From assembly GCF_023684385.1 (NCBI RefSeq), contig NZ_JAGSOJ010000002.1, positions 1,054,001 to 1,118,000 on the forward strand: a stretch of DNA of 64,000 nucleotides, in the 5' to 3' direction. The DNA is from Oceanirhabdus seepicola (GTDB taxonomy: Bacteria > Bacillota > Clostridia > Clostridiales > Clostridiaceae). The notes beneath the pieces were generated by a model, which had not been told where the DNA came from, made no database searches, and saw only the letters and a program-made list of their open reading frames with translations. A program made the translations under genes and the position numbers. Shown here piece after piece: positions 38,359 to 46,778 of this stretch; within the stretch, counting starts at the first letter, position 1, and each line of letters opens with the position of its first letter.

Positions 38359-39120
38359 ATGATTTATATAGTTGGTGCAGGTCCAGGAGATGTAGATTTA
38401 ATAACAGTTAAGGGAAGAGATGCTCTAAGCAGAGCAGATGTGGTTATATATGCAGGTTCATTAGTTAGTCCAGCTCATCTTGAATTCTGTAAAGAGGGAG
38501 TTGAAAAATTTAACTCAGCTTCTATGACTCTTGAGGATGTTATAGAGGTTATGAAAAGAGCAACTGAAGAAGGTAAAGATGTTGTAAGATTACACACAGG
38601 CGATCCAGCTATCTATGGTGCTATAAAAGAACAGATGGATGAACTTGATAAGTTAAATATAGAATATACAGTAGTTCCAGGGGTTAGCTCATGTACAGCG
38701 GCAGCAGCTGCTATAAAGAAAGAGTTTACACTTCCAGGGGTAACTCAAACTATTATCTTAACAAGAGTTGAAGGAAGAACTCCAGTACCTGAGACAGAAG
38801 ATCTTGAGAGACTTGCTTCAGTAGGTGCTTCAATGGCAATATTCCTTTCAATCAGCATGATTGAAAAGGTTGTTGATAAGCTTAGAAGAGGATATGGGAA
38901 AAATGTGCCTATAGCTATAGTTGAGAGAGCAACGTGGGAAAATGAAAGAGTTATATTTGGAACTCTTGATGACATCGCAGAGAAGGTTCATGAAGCAGGA
39001 ATTAAAAAACAAGCACAAATTCTTGTGGGTGATTTTATTGACTGTGAATATGAGAAGAGTAAATTATATGATAAGGATTTTACACACATGTTCAGAAGTT
39101 CCCACGGGAAAAATAAATAA
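38359..39120 (+). CDS. cbiF: Cobalt-precorrin-4 C11-methyltransferase
   Basis: Methylates C11. 253 aa. Tetrapyrrole methylase fold: IYIVGAGPGDVDLITVKG, VIYAGSLVSPAHLE, RLHTGDPAIYGAIKEQ and VVPGVSSCTAAAAA. GGGGAAAA precedes the ATG, twelve bases after cbiL. Confidence 0.96.
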   Translation: MIYIVGAGPGDVDLITVKGRDALSRADVVIYAGSLVSPAHLEFCKEGVEKFNSASMTLEDVIEVMKRATEEGKDVVRLHTGDPAIYGAIKEQMDELDKLNIEYTVVPGVSSCTAAAAAIKKEFTLPGVTQTIILTRVEGRTPVPETEDLERLASVGASMAIFLSISMIEKVVDKLRRGYGKNVPIAIVERATWENERVIFGTLDDIAEKVHEAGIKKQAQILVGDFIDCEYEKSKLYDKDFTHMFRSSHGKNK

Positions 39121-39248
39121 TAGATAATAAAGAACAAAGAACAAAGAACAAAGAATAAATATTGAAGATATTTTTCATGCTTCAGAATATCTTATATTGA
39201 ATTTTGATGTAGGATGTCTATATGTGAATAATGAGTAAGGGGAAAATT
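39121..39248 (+). repeat. AAAGAAC tandem repeat and hairpin in the cbiF-cbiG spacer
   Basis: Three exact AAAGAAC units and a partial fourth (39129-39155) lead into a hairpin, AAGATATT / AATATCTT (39165-39193). No T-run follows, so it is probably not a full terminator. Similar low-complexity heads precede other hairpins in this window (41066, 50573). Confidence 0.5.
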
Positions 39249-40304
39249 ATGAAGAGCAAGGTTGTAGTAATAAGTGTGACTGCTAAGGGCGATTCTATAG
39301 GATATAAGGTGGTAGATGTTCTCAAATCAACTTTTCAAAGTGAATGTATTCATATGATGAAGAGCAATGAAGTGAAAGAGCAGGGATTTAAAAAGTGTGT
39401 TGAAAATGCATTTGTAAAATATGGTTCAATCGTATTCATTTCATCTACAGGAATAGCTGTAAGGGGAATTGGAAACTTAATGAAGAGTAAAGCTACAGAT
39501 CCAGCTGTTGTGGTGGTGGATTGTACAGGTAAGTTTGCAATAAGTCTTTTAAGTGGTCATCTTGGTGGGGCAAATGAGTTAACACACATAATTGGTGAGG
39601 GATTAAATGCCGTTCCTGTTATAACAACCGCAACTGATAATCTTGGAATATGTGCGCCAGATATGGTGGCAAAGGAAAATAATCTTATCATCCATGACAT
39701 GAAAGTATGCAAGGATATTGCAGCGTTTTTGGTGAACAATAAAAGCGTTGTATTTATTGATAATGATAATAAGATATCTACGCCAAGAGGGTATGTTAAT
39801 CTTGACCAGGGAAAAGGCAGTAAAGAGCTCGTTCATGGAGCTGTTATTGTTGGTAATCCTCTGGACGGAAAAGAGATACTAGATAAAATCAATTGGAAAG
39901 ATAATAATGAAAAAACTATGCTATATCTCATGAAACAGGATATAATCCTAGGGATTGGATGTAGAAGAGAATTTTCAAAGGAAAAGATGATTAGAACAGT
40001 TGAAGAAAAACTTCAGCAATATAATATAGATAAACGCAGAGTTAAGGAAATTGTATCTATTGATATTAAGAAAGATGAAAAGTGCATAATTGAATTAGCA
40101 GAGCACCTTCAATGTCCTTTTAGAACTTATTCAAAAGAGGAGATAAGCACAGTTCACTTAAAGTATGAAGGCAGTGATTTTGTGGAGAAAATTACTGGAG
40201 TGAGATGTGTGGCTGAACCTGTTATTGAACTCTATGGTGGGGAGATAACACATCATAAGGAGAAGCTAGAAGGAATGACTTTGGCTATAGGAAAGATTAA
40301 GTAA
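39249..40304 (+). CDS. cbiG: Cobalt-precorrin-5A hydrolase
   Basis: Opens the delta-lactone and releases acetaldehyde, a step unique to the anaerobic route. 351 aa. The N-terminal domain has FISSTGIAVRGIGN, AVVVVDCTGKFAISLLSGHL and GGANELTHIIGE; the C-terminal domain has ILGIGCRREFSKEKM. AAGGGG at 39237-39242 supports the ATG at 39249, not the one at 39231. Confidence 0.94.
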   Translation: MKSKVVVISVTAKGDSIGYKVVDVLKSTFQSECIHMMKSNEVKEQGFKKCVENAFVKYGSIVFISSTGIAVRGIGNLMKSKATDPAVVVVDCTGKFAISLLSGHLGGANELTHIIGEGLNAVPVITTATDNLGICAPDMVAKENNLIIHDMKVCKDIAAFLVNNKSVVFIDNDNKISTPRGYVNLDQGKGSKELVHGAVIVGNPLDGKEILDKINWKDNNEKTMLYLMKQDIILGIGCRREFSKEKMIRTVEEKLQQYNIDKRRVKEIVSIDIKKDEKCIIELAEHLQCPFRTYSKEEISTVHLKYEGSDFVEKITGVRCVAEPVIELYGGEITHHKEKLEGMTLAIGKIK

Positions 40305-40338
40305 GGTATATAATATGCCTAAAGTGAGGAGATTTCAT

Positions 40339-41058
40339 ATGAAGAAATTATATGTTATTGGAATTGGACCTGGTGGTCTTGAGCATATGACAATAAAGGC
40401 AAAAAAGACTATTGAGGAAAGTGACATAGTTGTTGGTTATACAAAATATTTAAAAATGGTTGAACCCCTTCTTGAAGGAAAAGAAACATATGCTACTGGT
40501 ATGAGAGGTGAAGAGGATAGATGTAAGAAAGCAATCGAACTTGCTCAAGATAAGGTTGTTTCTGTTATAAGCACCGGTGATTCAGGTATATACGGAATGG
40601 CAGGTTTGATATTACAGCTGGATAATAATGCTAATGTGGAGATTATACCAGGGGTAACTGCAAGTAGCTCAGCAGCTTCAGTTCTTGGAGCACCATTGAT
40701 GCATGATAACTGTAACATAAGCTTAAGTGATCTTATGACTCCATATGAAGCTATAAAGAAACGTGTGAAACTTGCGGCAGAAGGGGATTTTGTAATTTCA
40801 TTATATAACCCTAGAAGTAAAGGAAGACCACAATATCTTAAAGAGTGTCTTGATATTGTTAGAGAATATAGAGATGGGAATACTCCAATAGGGGTAGTTA
40901 GAAATGCACTTAGGGATGATCAGAGCGTGCATATATCTACTCTTGGAAACTTCGATGAAGAAATTGTAGATATGATGTCTATCGTGGTTATTGGTAATAG
41001 TAATACATATATTGAAAATGGAAGAATAATAACTCCTAGAGGATATAAGATAGATTAA
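40339..41058 (+). CDS. cbiH: Cobalt-factor III C17-methyltransferase
   Basis: Methylates C17 with ring contraction. 239 aa. Shows LYVIGIGPGGLEHMTIKA, VGYTKYLKMV, VISTGDSGIYGMAGL, IIPGVTASSSAASVLGAPL and SLYNPRSKGRPQYL, the CbiH/CobJ signature. GAGGAG at 40326-40331 places the start at 40339. Confidence 0.95.
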   Translation: MKKLYVIGIGPGGLEHMTIKAKKTIEESDIVVGYTKYLKMVEPLLEGKETYATGMRGEEDRCKKAIELAQDKVVSVISTGDSGIYGMAGLILQLDNNANVEIIPGVTASSSAASVLGAPLMHDNCNISLSDLMTPYEAIKKRVKLAAEGDFVISLYNPRSKGRPQYLKECLDIVREYRDGNTPIGVVRNALRDDQSVHISTLGNFDEEIVDMMSIVVIGNSNTYIENGRIITPRGYKID

Positions 41059-41149
41059 AACAAATGGATAATGGATAATTGATAATGTAGAATGATGGAG
41101 AGTTCTCACTGGCGTGAGAAACTACATTAGGTAGTGAGGAGAGGTAGGG
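41059..41149 (+). repeat. Hairpin with GGATAAT-rich head in the cbiH-cbiJ spacer
   Basis: After AATGGATAATGGATAATTG, an imperfect hairpin forms: outer AATGTAG / CTACATT and inner TTCTCAC / GTGAGAA (about 41085-41130). Layout (AT-rich head, then GGAG-TTCT hairpin) matches the longer elements at 50573, 52563 and 55965, so it may be a short relative. Confidence 0.45.
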
Positions 41150-41926
41150 ATGATAGGTTTAGTTCTTGGAACAAGCGAAGGAAGAGAGATTTTACAAAGA
41201 ATCAATGAATTTACAGGAGATGTCTTTGTTACAACGGCCACAAAGTATGGTGGAGATATATTAAACGAGTATGATATAAAAATACTCAACACAACACCTC
41301 TTGATAAAAAGGGATTCAAAGATAAGATAAAAGAACTTAATATACAAATCTTTCTTGATAGTACTCACCCTTATGCTGTTGAGGTTTCAAAGAATATTAT
41401 AGAAGCTTGTAATGAGAGTGGTATAACCTATTTGAGGTATGAGAGAGAGAGCGTGGTTGAAAAGTACGGAGATGAGGAACTGGTTCATCTAGTAGAAGGA
41501 TATGAAGGTCTTCAAGAGGTACTTGAGAATATACAGGGTAACGTGCTTAACACCACTGGTAGTAGGAATATAAAAAGAGTTAAGGAGCTAAATGTCCATA
41601 ACAGAGTAATACACAGAGTGCTTCCAACTTTAAAAGTCATGACTGAGATGGAGGAACTAGGTATTGAACCTCATAATCTTATAATGATAAAGGGGCCTGT
41701 GAGCTATCAGTTGAATAAAGCTTTTTATAAAGAGTATAATATAGAATGTGTAATTATGAAGGATAGCGGTCTTGCTGGAGGGACAGATGAGAAAATCAAA
41801 AGTGCCCTAGACCTTAACATACCAGTGGCTGTGATAAAAAAAGAACAAATGGATTATCCTAATAAATTCAATTCCATAAAAGAGTGTGTTGAAGAACTTA
41901 AGTCGAGGTGGAACAATGAAAGTTAG
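41150..41926 (+). CDS. cbiJ: Cobalt-precorrin-6A reductase
   Basis: NAD(P)H-dependent reduction of the corrin ring. 258 aa. Shows LVLGTSEGREILQRI at the N-terminus, FLDSTHPYAVEVSKN, YLRYERES, NVLNTTGSRNIKRVKE and the late KDSGLAGGTDEKIKSAL. The next gene starts inside its 3' end. Confidence 0.93.
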   Translation: MIGLVLGTSEGREILQRINEFTGDVFVTTATKYGGDILNEYDIKILNTTPLDKKGFKDKIKELNIQIFLDSTHPYAVEVSKNIIEACNESGITYLRYERESVVEKYGDEELVHLVEGYEGLQEVLENIQGNVLNTTGSRNIKRVKELNVHNRVIHRVLPTLKVMTEMEELGIEPHNLIMIKGPVSYQLNKAFYKEYNIECVIMKDSGLAGGTDEKIKSALDLNIPVAVIKKEQMDYPNKFNSIKECVEELKSRWNNES

Positions 41927-42128
41927 TTTTTGTGAGCATAATATTGCAAGTGGGAAACTACGTGATAAATTATTAAAAGAGTATCCGCAGATTGAAACAT
42001 CTGTGAACAAATGTATAGGTGAATGTGCATGTTGCGGGTACAAACCTATTATTAGAGTAGATGGAAAGTATATTGAGGGTGAGTCTGAAGAGGAACTTTA
42101 CGAGACTATAATAAAAATGTATCTTTAG
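41916..42128 (+). CDS. DUF1450/YuzB-like small cysteine-rich protein
   Basis: 70 aa. Starts MKVSFCEHNIASGKL and contains NKCIGECACCGYKP, which fits the YuzB/DUF1450 group of small, probably thioredoxin-fold, proteins with four clustered cysteines. GAGGTGG ends five bases before the ATG, and the gene overlaps cbiJ by 11 bases, so it is co-translated with the cobalamin genes. Iron-sulfur or metal binding is possible. Its role, if any, in cobalt handling is not known. Confidence 0.7.
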   Translation: MKVSFCEHNIASGKLRDKLLKEYPQIETSVNKCIGECACCGYKPIIRVDGKYIEGESEEELYETIIKMYL

Positions 42129-42133
42129 AATTG

Positions 42134-42168
42134 GCACGTATAGCTATTAAGCTATACGTGCTTTTTTT
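42134..42168 (+). terminator. Terminator of the cbiA-cbiJ unit
   Basis: GCACGTATAGC / GCTATACGTGC perfect 11-bp stem, loop TATTAA, seven Ts. Confidence 0.95.
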
Positions 42169-42244
42169 GTTGCTCAAGTTTAGTTATGTACTGTTTATGT
42201 GGTTAAAATGAGTTGTAAGCTATGGTACTATGTGTTTAATATAT

Positions 42245-42284
42245 AACAAAACCATTATGAATACTCGTAATGGTTTTTGTTGTT
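42245..42284. terminator. Hairpin, possible terminator
   Basis: AACAAAACCATTA / TAATGGTTTTTGTT stem with a ten-base loop. Its T-tract lies within the stem and it could act on either strand. Confidence 0.5.
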
Positions 42285-42527
42285 AATATAACTAAATTAT
42301 TTATAAAAAGATAACTATTTACAGTAATTTGAAATTATAATCTTAAGGTGTTATAATATAAATATTAGTGTTAAACATATGTATATATTGCTAAATAACA
42401 AAAAAACTTATCTTATAAACTTTTCTTAAAGTAATATCTATGATGAATTACTTCATTTTTATTTCATAGTTTAACTAATGTAAATTTTGTGTTATCTAAA
42501 ACTAAATCTTAATATGTTTTATTTATA

Positions 42528-42605
42528 GATTACATATAATCTAAATTTCGATAATCGTATATTTGGATTATATGTAATCTAAATTTCGATAATCGTATAT
42601 TTGGA
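42528..42605. promoter_or_regulatory. Tandem repeat with inverted 14-mers and CGATAATCG dyads, likely operator or leader
   Basis: A 31-base sequence (TAATCTAAATTTCGATAATC and the eleven bases after it) occurs at 42537-42567 and exactly again at 42575-42605, a period of 38. Each copy holds CGATAATCG (42549-42557 and 42587-42595), a dyad. The 14-mers just before each copy, GATTACATATAATC (42528) and GATTATATGTAATC (42566), are exact reverse complements. This layout fits two binding sites for a regulator of eam or a switchable hairpin; which cannot be told. Confidence 0.55.
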
Positions 42606-42698
42606 GTGTAGAAATAACATCTCTAATGTAATAAAAATACAAAATAACCAAATAAAGAAAATGGAAAGCAATAAACAATTGAATAGGAGGAATGAATA

Positions 42699-43955
42699 TT
42701 GAATAAGAGAGAAATATCCATTAATAGAGCTAGTGAACTTAAGAAAACAATTGAAGATTATTTAGCTGTTAGAGACTCTATATCAAAGGGATTAGAGCAG
42801 AAAGATATAATTTCCAAACGTAAAGAAAAAATCATGAAAGTTTTAGGGGCTTCTGAGAAACAATGGAATGATTTCCATTGGCAGTTACACAATAGGATAA
42901 GTGACGTTGACACTTTGAGTGAAATACTCAATCTTTCAAAGGAAGAGAAAGAAGATATATCTAAGGTTGGCAAAAATTATAGATGGGCTATATCTCCATA
43001 TTATCTTAGTTTGATTGATCCAGATGATAGATTTGATCCTATTAGATTGATGAGTATACCAACCGGTTTAGAGGCTGTAGAGGATAATTGTGACTTTGAT
43101 CCTATGGGGGAGGAGTATACAAATCCAGCAGGAAGTTTAACAAGAAGATATCCAGATAGACTAATTATTAATGTAACAAATGAGTGCGCCATGTATTGTA
43201 GACATTGTCAGAGAAGAAGAAATATTGGACAGAAAGATATGCATAAGACATGGTCCGTTTTAAGTGAGTCAATTGAGTATATAAGAAACAATAAAGAAAT
43301 CAGAGATGTTCTTGTAACTGGTGGAGATCCGTTAACATTATCTACAAGTAATCTTGAAAAAGTGATAAAAGAGCTTAGATCCATAGAACATCTTGAGATA
43401 ATTAGAATAGGAACAAGAACTATTGTAACAATGCCACAGAGAATCGATGAAGAGCTTACTGATATGTTGAAGAAGTATGGTCCAATATATGTTAATACTC
43501 ATTTTAATCATCCTATGGAGATAACTGAAGAGGTAAAAGATGCATGTGTGAGATTATCACTTGCAGGAGTACCACTTGGGAATCAGGCTGTTCTTCTTAA
43601 TGGAGTAAATAATGATAAGTTTGTAATGAGATGTCTTAATCAAGAACTACTAAAAGTAAGAATAAGACCTTATTATATATTCCATGCTAAACATGTTCAT
43701 GGTACAACACATTTTAATACCTCAGTAGATGATGGTATTGAAATTATGGAGTATCTAAGGGGGTATACATCTGGGCTTGCAATACCTACTTATATTATAA
43801 ATGCGCCTAAGGGACAAGGGAAAACTCCAATATTACCACAGTATCTAATATCAAGAGGTCCAGAACATATAACTTTCAGAACTTGGGAAGGTAGAGTTAT
43901 TGATTATGAAAACCATGAAACAAAAGATATAAAGAAACTTTTGGGTGATAAATAA
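42699..43955 (+). CDS. eam: Glutamate 2,3-aminomutase (radical SAM, PLP)
   Basis: Converts L-glutamate to beta-glutamate, a compatible solute. 418 aa. Radical-SAM cysteines C163, C167, C170 (NECAMYCRHC); the GGDPL SAM motif near 208; PLP lysine K375 (NAPKGQGKTP). In lysine 2,3-aminomutase two Asp residues (D293 and D330 in the C. subterminale enzyme) bind the substrate amine; here the aligned residues are K331 (FHAKHVHG) and N368 (YIINAPKG), the pair reported for glutamate 2,3-aminomutase. AGGAGG precedes the start, an ATT-GAATAAG context in which the TTG at 42699 is used. Monocistronic. Confidence 0.85.
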   Translation: MNKREISINRASELKKTIEDYLAVRDSISKGLEQKDIISKRKEKIMKVLGASEKQWNDFHWQLHNRISDVDTLSEILNLSKEEKEDISKVGKNYRWAISPYYLSLIDPDDRFDPIRLMSIPTGLEAVEDNCDFDPMGEEYTNPAGSLTRRYPDRLIINVTNECAMYCRHCQRRRNIGQKDMHKTWSVLSESIEYIRNNKEIRDVLVTGGDPLTLSTSNLEKVIKELRSIEHLEIIRIGTRTIVTMPQRIDEELTDMLKKYGPIYVNTHFNHPMEITEEVKDACVRLSLAGVPLGNQAVLLNGVNNDKFVMRCLNQELLKVRIRPYYIFHAKHVHGTTHFNTSVDDGIEIMEYLRGYTSGLAIPTYIINAPKGQGKTPILPQYLISRGPEHITFRTWEGRVIDYENHETKDIKKLLGDK

Positions 43956-44026
43956 ATTTTCTATTAATTCTGAATATTTTAACTTTACGAAATATGATTT
44001 ACAAATTCAAATAATTAATATAAAAT

Positions 44027-44060
44027 AGACGTGGAAATGAATATATCCACGTCTTAAAAT
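44027..44060 (+). terminator. Hairpin after eam
   Basis: AGACGTGGA / TCCACGTCT stem with a ten-base loop, then TAAAATTT. The tract is weak for a terminator. Confidence 0.55.
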
Positions 44061-44099
44061 TTATAGTTTTAAAAGAAACGCGTATATGCGGATGATAAT

Positions 44100-44138
44100 A
44101 ATCTCTTGACCTTGAAATGGTCTGGGGATTTTTTTTGA
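44100..44138 (+). terminator. Second hairpin with strong T-run
   Basis: ATCTCTTGACC / GGTCTGGGGAT (with G-T pairs) around TTGAAAT, then eight Ts. It lies between eam and the YitT gene and could end transcripts from upstream. Confidence 0.65.
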
Positions 44139-44160
44139 GAGTGAAATATTAGGCATATGA

Positions 44161-44184
44161 AAATAAATAACAAGTTATTTATTT
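44161..44184. promoter_or_regulatory. Perfect palindrome upstream of the YitT gene
   Basis: AAATAAATAAC, AA, GTTATTTATTT: 11-bp arms and a two-base centre, 31 bases before the start codon. The layout fits an operator. Confidence 0.4.
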
Positions 44185-44214
44185 GAATGTGACTCAGGTT
44201 AACGGGAGGTAAGT

Positions 44215-45069
44215 ATGGATAAGAAAAAGTTTTTAAAAAGGTTTATTTTGATTAACATAGGAGTGTTCTTGGTTGCTGCGGGATTTTATTATTTCATGGA
44301 TCCTAATAATTTAGCACCAGGTGGTGTAACAGGATTAAGTAAGGTACTAAATTACTATTTCCCTAGTCTACCTTTAAGTGGAATACTACTAGCTTTGAAC
44401 TTAGTATTATTTGTGGTTGGGTTGATATTTATTGGAGCAGATTTTGGTGCATTTACAGTATATGCATTCCTAGCATTATCAGGATACATGAGGTTGATGG
44501 AGATATTCACTCCTCTTAGTGGTCCTATAACAGGAGATATTTTTATTGAAACCTTATTTGGAAGTGCTATCACTGCAATTGGACTTGCTTTAGTGTTCTA
44601 TCAAGGAACATCTACAGGAGGAACAGATATAATAGCTAAGATTTTAAATAAGTATTTCCATATTGATATAGGAAAAGGACTGTTGATGGCAGATTTTTGT
44701 GTAACAATAGTTGCTGTTTTCACTTTCGGATTAGGTAAAGGGTTATACTCTATCCTTGGTGTTTTCTTAGTGGGTTATCTTATAGATGTATTTATTGAAG
44801 GGCTTAGCATGAACAAGAAAGTTGAAATTATATCAACTAAAGGTGAAGATATAAAGAAATATATTATAGAGGTTTTAGATAGAGGGGCTACTATCTATAG
44901 AGCGGAAGGTGCCTATACTGGCGAAGAGAAGGTTATAATATCAACAGTTGTTGGTAAAAAGCAATTTATTAGATTGAAACAATATATAAAGGCATTAGAT
45001 GATAAAGCATTTTTAATAACATATAATGTTCACGAAACTGTTGGAGAAGGATTCCAGTCATTCGAATAA
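44215..45069 (+). CDS. YitT family membrane protein (DUF161 plus DUF2179)
   Basis: 284 aa: five or six N-terminal helices (to residue about 205) with the family's GFYYFMDPNNLAPGGVTGLS and FYQGTSTGGTDIIAKILN, then a soluble DUF2179 domain (YIIEVLDRGATIYRAEGAYT, to the end HETVGEGFQSFE). The family's transport substrate is not known. CGGGAGG precedes the ATG. A close relative lies at 50816 on the other strand. Confidence 0.88.
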   Translation: MDKKKFLKRFILINIGVFLVAAGFYYFMDPNNLAPGGVTGLSKVLNYYFPSLPLSGILLALNLVLFVVGLIFIGADFGAFTVYAFLALSGYMRLMEIFTPLSGPITGDIFIETLFGSAITAIGLALVFYQGTSTGGTDIIAKILNKYFHIDIGKGLLMADFCVTIVAVFTFGLGKGLYSILGVFLVGYLIDVFIEGLSMNKKVEIISTKGEDIKKYIIEVLDRGATIYRAEGAYTGEEKVIISTVVGKKQFIRLKQYIKALDDKAFLITYNVHETVGEGFQSFE

Positions 45070-45092
45070 AAGAGCTGCGGCTCTTTTTTTTG
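45067..45092 (+). terminator. Terminator after the YitT gene
   Basis: AAAGAGC / GCTCTTT around TGCG, then a T-run. Confidence 0.8.
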
Positions 45093-45358
45093 TTTCTAAA
45101 GAATAAAGAATCAATGGAATGGGTGAGATGTGTTTGGACTTAGACTAATAAGGGATGATTAATATCTCTCTTTTTTAAAATACCGTTGAAAAGGGTTTAC
45201 CTTAATAAAGGACAAGTGTTCAAGCTGAAAATCAAGATGATAAGAAAAAATATTATTAATGGGTGATTAAAAAATACTGAGAAGGTCATAATTACAGATA
45301 TGTGCGAAAGAATGTTTGCATGAATTTGAATTCTATAAAGTATATCATGGAGGTAATT

Positions 45359-46672
45359 ATGAGCCAACTAGTAAAAAACAATAAAAAACGAGATATGGAG
45401 AATGATGACAATAATCTTTCTGAGAAAGGTGATTGCAAGTGTGCATTAGAGGAACTGATGAGGGATGTTGAAAGCTCTAGCATGTCTCATTTCATAAAGG
45501 AAGGATTTCTTAAGTTAGCCCATGAGGCTCTTAATAGTGAGAAAGAAGAGAAAGAGAGAAATTATAATGAACAAAAGAAACATGAGGAGCAGCTACAGCA
45601 GAGGATAAGAAGAGTGAACATTCTCAAGATGATTATCAAGATCGTGGAGGCAGATTGCAAAAAAGACAAGAATAAGGTAAATGAGGATATAATAGAGAAA
45701 ATTAGGGAAAGTAGATTCAGTAAGGGACGTGTATGCCCTCATTGTAAATGTAAGAATATTTGGAAATATGGATGGGAAGGAGGTAAACAGAGATATAAGT
45801 GCAAGAATAAGGAGTGTGGACGTACATTTAGAGATACCACCTTATCTCCCATGTACAATAGCAAGAAGGGGATAGACAAATGGATAGAGTATATGAGATG
45901 TATGGCAATGGGATTGACACTTATGATATCCAGTGAGATTGTTGGTATAAACATAGCCACTGCATTCTACTGGAGGCATAAGATAATGGATGGATTAAGG
46001 GCAAATATGGGTGTGGGGAATATAGGTGGAAATGTGGAGATTGGACATATGCTAGTAATGGAGAGTACAAAAGGAAAGAAGCGCGGAGTATATGATCTGC
46101 CAAGAAGGTGTGGAACAAAGAATAAGTACTCTTCTTTATTCGAAAAACCTAAATGCCATTATTTGTTTAAGGGACATAGGGCGAACTATATTCTATGCGG
46201 TCTGGATAATGGTGGAAATATGATGGCGGAACTTACAGACATAAGATATATGAACCAACGGATACTAAGTGCTATGTTCGATGGGCGTATACACGAGGAT
46301 TCTGTAGTATCGACGGAGGGAAATAGGAATTACCACACATATGTTAGAAAGCGTGGTCTAAAGCTGGGTAGGGGCAATACAGGTGATGACTGCAAGGACT
46401 ACAATATAAAAGCGCTCATGAGGATGAAGAGGGAGATTCTTACATGGATAATACGGTTTAAGGGGGTTTCTAGTAAATATTTGAATAACTATCTCTACTG
46501 GTACAGATTTATGAAGACAAAGGGGCTTTATGATATGGAGCAGGGATGTGGAGAAGATGGCAATCACCAGGCGGCGATAAGCTTGTTCATTGATAGCCAT
46601 ACTGAACACTCTGGTATAAGAATAAAGGAGTTCAAGGATAGGGCACACATACATTTGAGTATGGTAGGATAG
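45359..46672 (+). CDS. IS1595-family transposase, first catalytic Asp replaced
   Basis: 437 aa from the ATG at 45359 (GGAGG at 45349-45353). A coiled-coil-like N-terminus (residues 30-100) is unusual for the family. The zinc ribbon follows: C126, C129 (CPHCK), C148 and C153, then GRTFRDTTLSPM. The core has VEIGHMLVMESTKGKKRG, where the family has an acidic VE-DE start; here residue 229 is Gly and 230 His. LCGLDNGGN keeps the second Asp (283). The C-terminus WIIRFKGVSSKYLNNYLYWY is typical. Loss of the first Asp predicts no DDE catalysis, yet the frame is fully open, so recent loss or a new role are both possible. Confidence 0.75.
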   Translation: MSQLVKNNKKRDMENDDNNLSEKGDCKCALEELMRDVESSSMSHFIKEGFLKLAHEALNSEKEEKERNYNEQKKHEEQLQQRIRRVNILKMIIKIVEADCKKDKNKVNEDIIEKIRESRFSKGRVCPHCKCKNIWKYGWEGGKQRYKCKNKECGRTFRDTTLSPMYNSKKGIDKWIEYMRCMAMGLTLMISSEIVGINIATAFYWRHKIMDGLRANMGVGNIGGNVEIGHMLVMESTKGKKRGVYDLPRRCGTKNKYSSLFEKPKCHYLFKGHRANYILCGLDNGGNMMAELTDIRYMNQRILSAMFDGRIHEDSVVSTEGNRNYHTYVRKRGLKLGRGNTGDDCKDYNIKALMRMKREILTWIIRFKGVSSKYLNNYLYWYRFMKTKGLYDMEQGCGEDGNHQAAISLFIDSHTEHSGIRIKEFKDRAHIHLSMVG

Positions 46673-46676
46673 AAGT

Positions 46677-46778
46677 ATGAGGAGCTGTTCATGTGCTATA
46701 AGGGGACGAAAAAGAAAGGTGTACAAGCGCCCTTACGGCCTTAAATATGAGGAAAGATTGGGAAGATATTATGAATAA
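46677..46778 (+). CDS. Possible 33-residue basic peptide inside the insertion element
   Basis: The ORF starts five bases after the transposase stop with AGGATAG ahead of the ATG, and reads CAIRGRKRKVYKRPYGL in its middle. It is strongly basic. It may be an accessory element gene or a chance ORF. No family is recognised. Confidence 0.3.
   Translation: MRSCSCAIRGRKRKVYKRPYGLKYEERLGRYYE

Larger units (their letters stand above)
42169..42698 (+). other. Long non-coding stretch upstream of eam
   Basis: No ORF of note. It contains a second hairpin (next entry), then AT-rich DNA, then the dyad-bearing tandem repeat at 42528-42605. The ribosome site of eam is AGGAGG at 42686-42691. Confidence 0.5.

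Noticed and set aside
38921..39127. 68-aa + strand ORF inside cbiF.
   Set aside because: An out-of-frame shadow of cbiF.
42528..42605. Possible CRISPR array.
   Set aside because: Only two repeat units with a 7-base spacer, and no cas genes in the window.
42699..43955. Lysine 2,3-aminomutase (kamA).
   Set aside because: The two lysine-binding Asp positions are Lys and Asn, the glutamate-type pair.
45739..46726. Three overlapping minus-strand ORFs opposite the transposase.
   Set aside because: Histidine- and leucine-rich shadows of a real coding strand; the + strand has zinc ribbon and transposase motifs.
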